From Rhodococcus oryzae (GTDB lineage Bacteria > Actinomycetota > Actinomycetes > Mycobacteriales > Mycobacteriaceae): a stretch of 53,424 bases of DNA. The translations under genes and the position numbers were made by a program. The notes under the pieces were generated by a model. It did no database searches. It was not told the DNA's origin and saw nothing but the letters and a program-made list of their open reading frames with translations. Below are positions 30,793 through 40,603 of this stretch, piece after piece. The stretch's first letter is position 1. Each line of letters starts with the position of its first letter. The stretch covers positions 1 through 53,424 of the forward strand of contig NZ_SUMD01000018.1 of assembly GCF_005049235.1 (NCBI RefSeq). Reading direction: 5' to 3'.

Positions 30793-31392
30793 CTACTTGG
30801 CCGGTGCGGCAGGCGCGTCGGGCGCGACGGTGAACATCCCGACGGTCGGCAGCACGACGCAGGTCGCGTCCGCGTATGTGACCGTGCCGAACAGTGCGGC
30901 GGCGACGTTGCCGGGGCCCGAGTCCACGACCTTCGACAGCGACGGGGTGCCGAACTCGGTGACACCGTCGATGGGGGCGATGCCGCTGGCGCCGGTGCTG
31001 GTGTTGACCCACACGGCGGTCAGGCCGGAGCCCTTCGCCACTCCGGAGACGCGGGGCGAGGCCTGGAACCGGATCTGGCCGGCCTTGAGGTCGCCGCCGC
31101 TGCTGGCGGAGGCTCCGGTGAGCGTGATCGGGACGCCGGGGCCGCAACCGAGCGTCGGCGAGGTGAACGCGAACAGGCCGAAGGAGCTCGCAATGTTCGT
31201 GGTGACAAGGGGAGAGCCGACCAGGACGTCAACGGCGGCGCTGTTCGCCTCGGAGTTGGCGGCGGCCTTGCGGAGATCCTGGATGCCGTCCGACTGGGGG
31301 TCGGCGCCTGCGGTGCCCGCGAACACGAGGGTGGCGGTCGCGCCGATGGCGAATGCGGCGGTGGTGCGACGTGCCAGGTTCTTGCCGTTCAC
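30793..31392 (-). CDS. Secreted protein of unknown function
   Basis: 199 residues from a GTG with GAGGAG about 7 nt upstream. A Sec signal peptide with a likely AGA cleavage site (AIGATATLVFAGTAGA, residues ~15-31) leaves an Ala/Gly/Ser/Thr-rich mature domain with two cysteines (LGCGPG and ATCVVLP), probably disulfide-bonded. Predicted beta-rich, with no enzyme motif. I do not recognise the family, although such small secreted proteins are common in Rhodococcus and Nocardia. Confidence 0.72.
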   Translation of the reverse strand: MNGKNLARRTTAAFAIGATATLVFAGTAGADPQSDGIQDLRKAAANSEANSAAVDVLVGSPLVTTNIASSFGLFAFTSPTLGCGPGVPITLTGASASSGGDLKAGQIRFQASPRVSGVAKGSGLTAVWVNTSTGASGIAPIDGVTEFGTPSLSKVVDSGPGNVAAALFGTVTYADATCVVLPTVGMFTVAPDAPAAPAK

Positions 31393-31512
31393 TCAATGCT
31401 CCTCGTGTTGTGTGCTGCTCCGAGGAGAAGGTACCGGATAACCGTGCCCCCGGCGAGAGATGATTTCAGCACCCGACCGTCCGTTGTCGGGTTGGACCAG
31501 ACCACCGAGCCC

Positions 31513-32288
31513 TCAGGTGTGGGCCGCCGAGGACCGCCTCTCCGACGCGGGCAGGCACAGTCGAGAGGCGAACGAGCGCAGCAGATCGCGGACATCCCGG
31601 TCGGTGGGTTCGAGGCGGCCGGTCTTGCCGATCGCCGCGAGGCAGCCGGCGACCCGGCCGTCCGAGGTCCGCACCGGCACGGCGACCGCCGTTCGGCCGA
31701 CCCGACATTCGTCCATCTCGCCCGCCGCGTCGGCATCGCGGACCCGCCGTAGTTCGGCGGCGAGGGTGCTCGGATCGGTGATGGTGTGCGCGGTCAGCCG
31801 GCGCAGGGGGCGTGGCCGGTCGTGCTCCGGGAGCCGGGACAGCAGCAGCTTTCCGATGGCCGAGGCGTGCAGGTGTGCGGTGATCGCGGACTCGGCGGCG
31901 AGTTCGTGATCGGGGTCGCGGTCGACAAGGCGGACCCGACCGTCGGCATAGGACGCCAGATAGATGCCGAACCGGACCTGTGACCGCAGCTCTTCGAGGA
32001 CCCGGCCGCGGTCCGTGTCGGGTTCGGGTGGGGCGGCCGCCCCCGCAAGTTCGCGGGTGCGCCGACCGAGGGCGAACCCCGACAGGTCCTCGACCCGGAT
32101 CAGGAATCCGTCCGCCACAAGCAGGTTCAGCAGTCGGTAGGCGGTGGCCGGTGGGATTCGGCTCATCGTGGCGATGTCCCGTGCGGCCGCGCCGGGCCCG
32201 AGGCTGGCCACCGCTTCGAGCAGTGACAACGCTTTCTGCACCGCCTTCGGTTCGTGCCCGCCGAGCTCGGCGGTCCGGAGTCCCGCCA

Positions 32289-32289
<1 letters not shown>
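31513..32289 (-). CDS. IclR family transcriptional regulator
   Basis: 258 residues. N-terminal winged helix: AVQKALSLLEAVASLGPGAAARDIATMSRIPPATAYRLLNLLVADGFLIR. The C-terminal effector domain contains LHASAIGKLLLSRLPEHD and GRTAVAVPVRTSDGRVAGCLAAIG, typical of IclR sensors of small organic acids or amino acids. The ATG shares one base with the permease stop (TGATG), so it is the second gene of a permease-regulator operon. It probably controls that operon and the divergent amino-acid-oxidase operon. Confidence 0.88.
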
Positions 32290-35640
<3,351 letters not shown>

Positions 35641-35669
35641 CCTCCCCTCGACACAAGGAGAAACGAACG

Positions 35670-36341
35670 ATGCAGAACCGCATGCGATTCACCGCTGCCA
35701 CCGCCGCCGCTGCGGCAGGGATCATCGTCCTGGCCGGCTGCTCCTCCGATACGGAGGAACCCGCGGTGCCCGCGGAGTCGGCGGCCTCGACGTCGGTGCT
35801 CGAACCGGGCGAGGCGAACCCGATGATCGCCCAGGGCGTCACCATCGCCGGCGACAGCGCCGTATACAAGACGAGTGGGCTCGGGCCGTCCGCGATGAAC
35901 AAGGCGGCGCCGGAGGGCAGCCCGGAGTCCTATGTCGACACCGCGCAATTCTCCGGCGGGGTGCTCCCGCCGGGGGTGACCGTCACCGAGGCCCAGGGCA
36001 TCGGGGTGCTCAAGAAGATCCGCGAGAGCCTGGAGGCGCAGGGCCTGACCCTCGGGGACGTCACCACCATGCGGGTGTTCCTCGACAATGCGCCGGGCAC
36101 CGACCGCGCCGACTACGCCGGCTGGAACCGGGCCTACCGCCAGTTCTTCGCGAACACGAATCTCGAGACCGGGGACACCGAGTTGGTGGCGATGGGGACC
36201 GCGGAGCCGGCCGCGCCGCTCGAGCGGAACGAGGCGCGCCCCACTCGGTTTGCGCTCGAGGTGGGCAGCCTGCCGGTGCCGGGCTGGCTGGTGGAGGTCG
36301 AGGTGGACGCGGTGTACCCGGCGGGGAAGGGCCCGCAGTAG
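35670..36341 (+). CDS. RidA/YjgF-family lipoprotein
   Basis: 223 residues. Signal peptide with lipobox VLAGC, then a RidA-like domain: AVYKTSGLGPSAMN, EAQGIGVLKKIRESLEAQGLTLGDVTTMRVFLDNAPG and RPTRFALEVGSLPVPGWLVEVEVDAVYP; the Arg in ARPTR is the expected substrate-carboxylate ligand of this family. Classic RidA hydrolyses reactive imines and enamines in the cytosol; here it is lipid-anchored outside. AAGGAG precedes the ATG. Placed directly behind an exported imine-producing oxidase, it probably hydrolyses the imino acid to keto acid and ammonia. Confidence 0.85.
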   Translation: MQNRMRFTAATAAAAAGIIVLAGCSSDTEEPAVPAESAASTSVLEPGEANPMIAQGVTIAGDSAVYKTSGLGPSAMNKAAPEGSPESYVDTAQFSGGVLPPGVTVTEAQGIGVLKKIRESLEAQGLTLGDVTTMRVFLDNAPGTDRADYAGWNRAYRQFFANTNLETGDTELVAMGTAEPAAPLERNEARPTRFALEVGSLPVPGWLVEVEVDAVYPAGKGPQ

Positions 36342-36391
36342 CGGTCGGGGCGGTACCCGGCGCGGTTCACCGGCCCCTGGTGCCGCCCCGT

Positions 36392-36916
36392 TCAGCGCGC
36401 AGGCGTGAGCGGCTGCTCCCCGAGTGACTCCCGGATCGCACCGATCAGTGCGGACTTCTTGTCGGTGTACCGGATCCGGAACGCGTCCTGGTCGGTGACG
36501 CCGTCGATGGTGGAGTCGGTGACGAATCCGAAGAGGGCGACGGTCGCGTCGACCACCGGTCCGGGGGCGCAGATCCGGAGTTCGTTTGCGATCGAGTCCA
36601 TCTCGACGATGGACCGGGCCAGGGCCTTCAGTTGCGGGTCGTCGGACTCGAGCGACTCCTCGAGGTCCGCCTCGGCGAGCACGGCGTGGTCGACCTCGAC
36701 GATGCTGTTGTGTGCCCGGTCGGCCGCGGCGAGGAAGCGCACGTAGGTCGATCGGGCCTGCGGGTCGGAGGTGTTGGTGCGGACCGGTTCCGGTGTCGAT
36801 GCCGATCTGCCGCGCCGGACGGCGAACACGCCGAGCAGGATCCCGAGGATCATCGACAGCGGTACCGCCCACCAGGGTGCGGTATCGGAGCTGAGGGCCT
36901 CGACCAGCGAGTTCAC
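36392..36916 (-). CDS. Single-pass membrane protein of unknown function
   Basis: 174 residues from a GTG that lies 6 nt after a TAGGAT box. One membrane segment near residues 15-34 (WWAVPLSMILGILLGVFAVRRGR) is followed by a cytoplasmic helical domain with acidic patches (DLEESLESDDPQLKALARSIVEMDSIANEL). No family recognised and no catalytic motif. Isolated between the RidA gene and the SRPBCC/ArsR pair. Confidence 0.7.
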   Translation of the reverse strand: MNSLVEALSSDTAPWWAVPLSMILGILLGVFAVRRGRSASTPEPVRTNTSDPQARSTYVRFLAAADRAHNSIVEVDHAVLAEADLEESLESDDPQLKALARSIVEMDSIANELRICAPGPVVDATVALFGFVTDSTIDGVTDQDAFRIRYTDKKSALIGAIRESLGEQPLTPAR

Positions 36917-36922
36917 TTGCCG

Positions 36923-36928
36923 ATCCTA
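36923..36928 (-). promoter_or_regulatory. -10 box of leaderless membrane-protein gene
   Basis: TAGGAT on the minus strand, exactly 6 nt before the GTG at 36916. Confidence 0.5.
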
Positions 36929-36982
36929 ACAATTGGCGACCCGAATTCCCGGTAGCGACGGGCGGCGACACGCGCCCCCATA

Positions 36983-37002
36983 GTGCAACCATGGGGTTGC
37001 AC
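36983..37002. promoter_or_regulatory. ArsR operator 1
   Basis: GTGCAACCATGGGGTTGCAC: 8-bp perfect inverted half-sites GTGCAACC/GGTTGCAC around a 4-bp spacer. Confidence 0.72.
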
Positions 37003-37015
37003 CAGCTGAGGAATA

Positions 37016-37034
37016 GTGCAACCATTGAGTTGCA
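37016..37034. promoter_or_regulatory. ArsR operator 2
   Basis: GTGCAACCATTGAGTTGCA repeats the left half of operator 1 exactly (ATAGTGCAACCAT direct repeat, 33 bp apart, about three helical turns) with a TGCAAC/GTTGCA inverted pair. Confidence 0.68.
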
Positions 37035-37067
37035 GCTATCGCGGGCAACCCACAGGAGGAGATCGAG

Positions 37068-37538
37068 ATGACGTCGACAGGTCAGGCAACAGTGGACGAG
37101 GGGCGCTACACCGTGAGCCGCACCGTGGTCATCAACGCGACGCGCGATCGGGTGTGGGAGGCGCTGACCGATCCGGAGCACATCGCAAAGTGGTTCGGCC
37201 AGCGTGCGGTCATCGACTCGCTCACCGTCGGGGCCAGGGGCGTCTTCAGCTGGGACGAGCACGGCGACATGCCGCTCGAGATCATCGAGGTCGACGAGCC
37301 CGACCGCTTCGGGTACCGCTGGGGCCAGGCCGATGACCCCGACCTGATCCGCGGCACGGACGTGCGATTTGTGCTCCGCGAGCTCGGTGGCTCGACCGAG
37401 CTCACCGTCGTCGAGACCGGGTTCGACCGGGTCAGCGACGTGGAGTCCGCTCGTCGCGACGCGCTCGAGGGCAACCGGCAGGGCTGGAACGCCGAACTGG
37501 ACGAGCTCGTGGCCTACCTCGAGGCGAAGGCGGCATGA
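37068..37538 (+). CDS. SRPBCC (AHSA1/START-like) domain protein
   Basis: 156 residues: VSRTVVINATRDRVWEALTDPEHIAKWFGQ at the start and TELTVVETGFDRV plus GWNAELDELVAYLEA at the end, the layout of AHSA1-type ligand-binding proteins. AGGAGGAG lies 8 nt before the ATG. The stop overlaps the start of the ArsR gene (ATGA). SRPBCC-ArsR pairs are common in actinobacteria; the SRPBCC protein is thought to bind a hydrophobic ligand related to the signal sensed, but this is not proven. Confidence 0.87.
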   Translation: MTSTGQATVDEGRYTVSRTVVINATRDRVWEALTDPEHIAKWFGQRAVIDSLTVGARGVFSWDEHGDMPLEIIEVDEPDRFGYRWGQADDPDLIRGTDVRFVLRELGGSTELTVVETGFDRVSDVESARRDALEGNRQGWNAELDELVAYLEAKAA

Positions 37539-37858
37539 CCGGAGGGGTCCCGGCACCGACCCGCGTGTTCGCCGCGCTCGCCGACGACACCCGCTGGGAC
37601 ATCCTCGTGCTGCTCGGCGAGGCGGACCTGTCGGCATCCGCGCTCGCCGATCGCCTGCCCGTCAGCAGGCAGGCGATCGCGAAGCACCTCGCGGCGCTGG
37701 AGGCCGCCGGGCTCGTCGAACGCGTCCCGGCGGGCCGGGAGGTGCGATACCGCGCGATCGGCGCCACCCTCAGCGCGGTCGGTCGCAGGCTCGAGGCGAT
37801 CGGCGCGCGATGGGACGCGCGACTCGACGAGATCAAGCGGATCGCCGAGGCGCTGTAA
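37535..37858 (+). CDS. ArsR family transcriptional regulator
   Basis: 107 residues, winged helix: RVFAALADDTRWDILVLLGEADLSASALADRLPVSRQAIAKHLAALEAAGLVERVPAGREVRYRA. It lacks the CxC metal motif, so it is not a classical arsenic/cadmium sensor; it resembles the SdpR-type regulators paired with AHSA1 proteins. Translationally coupled to the SRPBCC gene and probably autoregulated through the two TGCAAC-type sites upstream of the operon. Confidence 0.88.
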   Translation: MTGGVPAPTRVFAALADDTRWDILVLLGEADLSASALADRLPVSRQAIAKHLAALEAAGLVERVPAGREVRYRAIGATLSAVGRRLEAIGARWDARLDEIKRIAEAL

Positions 37859-37869
37859 GCGGAATCGGC

Positions 37870-38646
37870 TCAGGCGTTGCCGACGGCCTCGCGCAGGTAG
37901 GCGAGGTCGTCGGCGAGGCCGTCCGCCGGGGTCTCCAGGATGACCGGGGCCTGCGCGGCGAGCACGACTGCCGCGAGCACCTCCGGGTCGATGGTGCCGT
38001 CGGTCAGGTTTGCGTGCCGGTCCCGCGCGGAGTTGAACTCGTCGCGGGAATTGTTCAGGTGCACCAGGTCGATGCGCCCGGTGATCGCCTTGATCCGCTC
38101 CACCACGCCGACCAGATCCTCGCCACCGGCCCACGCATGGCAGGTGTCGAGGCAGAAGCCGGCGCCGAACTCGCCGACCTGGTCCCACAGCCGGGCGATG
38201 TCGTCGAACCGCCGGGCCATCGACGATTCCCCGCCCGCGGTGTTCTCGATCAGGATCGGCACCTCGAAGCCACCCTTGTCGGCCTGCCGTTCGAACAGCT
38301 TGCGCCAGTTGTCGAACCCCGCGGCGGGGTCCTCGCCGTCGCGGACGTGCCCGCCGTGCACCACCAGGCCGATCGCGCCGAGGTCCGCCGCGGCCTTCGC
38401 CTGCTCGGCAACCGACTTGCGGGAGGGGATCCGGATCCGGTTGTTCAGGCTGGCCACGTTGATGACGTACGACGAGTGGACCACGACGTCGATCGCGCTC
38501 TCGCGGATCTGCTCGGCCCTCGGATGCGGGGTCAGCTTGTTCCACTTCTGCGGATCGGTGAGGAACAGCTGCACCACCTCCGCGCCGAGCCGCTCACCTG
38601 CCCCGATGGGATCGTCGTCCTCGCGTACGTGTGCTCCGATGCGCAT
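37870..38646 (-). CDS. nfo: Deoxyribonuclease IV (AP endonuclease family 2)
   Basis: 258 residues of the Nfo/EndoIV TIM barrel: MRIGAHVREDDDPIGAGERLGAEVVQLFLTDPQKW, VVVHSSYVINVAS, IGLVVHGGHV, ILIENTAGGESSMARRFDDIARLW, GFCLDTCHAWAGG and LVHLNNSRDEFNSARDRHANL, which provide the zinc-binding His/Glu/Asp residues. It cleaves DNA 5' to abasic sites in base excision repair. The ATG at 38646 is chosen from the family N-terminus and a TACCCT box 7 nt upstream. Confidence 0.92.
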   Translation of the reverse strand: MRIGAHVREDDDPIGAGERLGAEVVQLFLTDPQKWNKLTPHPRAEQIRESAIDVVVHSSYVINVASLNNRIRIPSRKSVAEQAKAAADLGAIGLVVHGGHVRDGEDPAAGFDNWRKLFERQADKGGFEVPILIENTAGGESSMARRFDDIARLWDQVGEFGAGFCLDTCHAWAGGEDLVGVVERIKAITGRIDLVHLNNSRDEFNSARDRHANLTDGTIDPEVLAAVVLAAQAPVILETPADGLADDLAYLREAVGNA

Positions 38647-38653
38647 GGTTACC

Positions 38654-38659
38654 AGGGTA
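38654..38659 (-). promoter_or_regulatory. -10 box of nfo
   Basis: TACCCT on the minus strand, 7 nt before the ATG at 38646. Confidence 0.45.
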
Positions 38660-38801
38660 GGGCCTGGGTCGGACAGACGACTTCGAGAACCCGCCACCTG
38701 CTTCGTCGGGGTAGCGGAGATCAATACGGGCAGGGTGGCCAGGGGCATACCTGTTTTCGGATCAGATGGACGGATCTCCCGCGAAAGCCCTGTAGAAACT
38801 G

Positions 38802-38819
38802 GATGACCTCACGGTCATC
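38802..38819. repeat. Short hairpin upstream of secreted-protein gene
   Basis: GATGACC and GGTCATC form a 7-bp stem with a TCAC loop, 36 bp before the start codon at 38856. It might affect translation or be incidental. Confidence 0.3.
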
Positions 38820-38855
38820 GATCACGGCATCACCCACTTCACGTAGGAGATTTGC

Positions 38856-39668
38856 ATGTTCGCCAAGGCCGGAAGGCTCGCCCTCTCCGCTGCAGCCGCC
38901 GCTTCAGTCGCTGTGCTGATTCCCGGGATCGCCCACGCCGGCTGGGGGCAGACTCCAGGAAACTATGCATCCTGGTCCGCGCCTGCGAACCCGACATCGT
39001 TCACCATCCCGATGACTCTGCAAGTCGATCCGGGTAACTACAACGCCTACTGGTCCACCCAGTTCGAGTTCGCCGGAGTGGACGCGTCCGGCTACTTCGG
39101 CTTCCAGACCCATCGCGACGGCGGCGGAATGTTCCTGGCCTCGGTGTGGAATGGGGTTTCCGGTACCGCCGGATCGACGGGAACATACTGCAAACCCTTC
39201 GCCGAGGACGGTACCGGCAAGACCTGTCGGTGGGATGCTCGCCCGCAGCTCGGGCATGTGTACGAGCTGACGGTTGCCCGTGACTCGAGCGGCACGGGCT
39301 GGACATTCACTGTCGACGACCGCACGACCGGCGCATCGACGGTCTTGGGAACGATCACACTCGCAGGAACCGCCACGCTGGAGAAGAACTCCTTCATCTC
39401 CTGGACGGAGTACTACGACTGGAACAACCCGAATACCGTGTGCGCGGACGCCAAATACTCCAAGATGCTGTTCGGAATCCCCAGCACCAGCGAGGGGCAG
39501 GGAAACTACACGAACAGCTGGAAGTCCAAGACCTGTCAGGAGCTGTCGGAAGTCACCGTGAGTCCGGCCGGCGCCACCGAAGAGAACGGGCCTCGGCCCC
39601 TGGTTCCCCCGGTTCCCCTGGTGCCCCCGGTGCCCCCGGCAGTCTCGACCGGGAGCCTCGGCAGCTGA
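38856..39668 (+). CDS. Secreted DUF3472-like protein with proline-rich tail
   Basis: 270 residues; TAGGAGA precedes the ATG. Sec signal peptide with AHA cleavage near residue 28. The mature part is aromatic- and Gly-rich beta sequence: YWSTQFEFAGVDASGYFGFQTHRDGGGMFLASVWN, then GHVYELTVARDSSGTGWTFTVDD and FISWTEYYDWNNPN, which resembles DUF3472 extracellular proteins. Three cysteines include YCKPF and KTCRW. The C-terminus is a PLVPPVPLVPPVPP run encoded by an imperfect CCCCCGGT-type DNA repeat, possibly a wall-spanning or flexible tail. Function unknown. Confidence 0.75.
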   Translation: MFAKAGRLALSAAAAASVAVLIPGIAHAGWGQTPGNYASWSAPANPTSFTIPMTLQVDPGNYNAYWSTQFEFAGVDASGYFGFQTHRDGGGMFLASVWNGVSGTAGSTGTYCKPFAEDGTGKTCRWDARPQLGHVYELTVARDSSGTGWTFTVDDRTTGASTVLGTITLAGTATLEKNSFISWTEYYDWNNPNTVCADAKYSKMLFGIPSTSEGQGNYTNSWKSKTCQELSEVTVSPAGATEENGPRPLVPPVPLVPPVPPAVSTGSLGS

Positions 39669-39790
39669 CTTCGAGCATCCCGCCCACCCCGAGCAAAAGA
39701 TCAGGGTGGTCCCTGATGGCGCTCGCATATCGGCTCCGGCAAGACTGGTGCGGTCGCAGTGTCAGCCCAGCCCCAGGACGAAAGGCAGTC

Positions 39791-40600
39791 ATGAGCTCGC
39801 ATGCCCTCGGCGCCGTCGCGGTGTCAACCGAAACGCCGGCCCCCACCCCCGTCGCCGCCCGCGCGCAGAACCTGAACAAGACGTACGGCTCCGGGGACAC
39901 CCAGGTCCGCGCGCTGGACGGGGTGTCGGCCGACTTCGCGCGCGGCGAGTTCACCGCGATCATGGGGCCCTCGGGGTCCGGTAAGTCGACGCTGATGCAC
40001 TGCCTGGCCGGGCTGGACTCCGCCACCTCGGGATCGGTCATGATCGGGGACACCGAGCTGACGACCCTGTCGGACAAGCAGATGACTCAGCTGCGGCGCG
40101 ACCGGATCGGTTTCGTCTTCCAGGCGTTCAACCTGGTACCGACGCTCACGGCGCTGGAGAACATCACCCTCCCGCTCGACATCGCGGGCCGCAAGGCCGA
40201 CCCGTCCTGGCTCGACAACGTGCTCACCCGGCTCGGGCTCAAGGACCGGCTCGACCATCGGCCGAGCGAGCTGTCCGGCGGCCAGCAGCAGCGTGTCGCC
40301 TGCGCGCGGGCGTTGGCCGGTCAGCCGGAGATCATCTTCGGCGACGAGCCCACCGGCAACCTGGACTCGCGCTCCTCCGGCGAGGTGCTGGCCATCCTGC
40401 GGGCCGCTGTCGACGAGTTCGGCCAGACCGTCGTGATCGTCACGCACGATCCGCGGGCCGCGAGCTACGCGGACCGGGTGGTGTTCCTCGCCGACGGCCA
40501 CATCGTCGACGAGTTGCGTGACCCGACCGCCGAGACCGTCCTGGACCGGATGAAGCGGCTCGACACCGTCGACACCGTCTCCGTCGACGGACAGGGCTGA
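39791..40600 (+). CDS. ABC transporter ATP-binding protein (MacB/LolD type)
   Basis: 269 residues. Walker A GPSGSGKSTLMHC, Q-loop VFQAFNLVPTL, signature LSGGQQQRVACARAL, Walker B IIFGDEPTGNLD and H-loop IVTHDP. The VRALDGVS and DEPTGNLDSRSSGEV features place it with the MacB/LolD/FtsE group that partners FtsX-like permeases. AAAGG precedes the ATG. Three bases before the permease gene, so one operon. Confidence 0.92.
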   Translation: MSSHALGAVAVSTETPAPTPVAARAQNLNKTYGSGDTQVRALDGVSADFARGEFTAIMGPSGSGKSTLMHCLAGLDSATSGSVMIGDTELTTLSDKQMTQLRRDRIGFVFQAFNLVPTLTALENITLPLDIAGRKADPSWLDNVLTRLGLKDRLDHRPSELSGGQQQRVACARALAGQPEIIFGDEPTGNLDSRSSGEVLAILRAAVDEFGQTVVIVTHDPRAASYADRVVFLADGHIVDELRDPTAETVLDRMKRLDTVDTVSVDGQG

Positions 40601-40603
40601 GAC

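Noticed and set aside
27993-30965. 990-codon open frame antisense to the PadR, GyrI-like and DEAD-box genes
   Set aside because: It mirrors three well-supported genes, has low-complexity R/G/L/D composition, no known domain and no ribosome binding site; such frames are expected in high-GC DNA.
39670-39790. Small hairpin ATCAGGG-TGGT-CCCTGAT before the ABC transporter gene as a riboswitch
   Set aside because: A 7-bp stem alone is weak, with no conserved riboswitch features.
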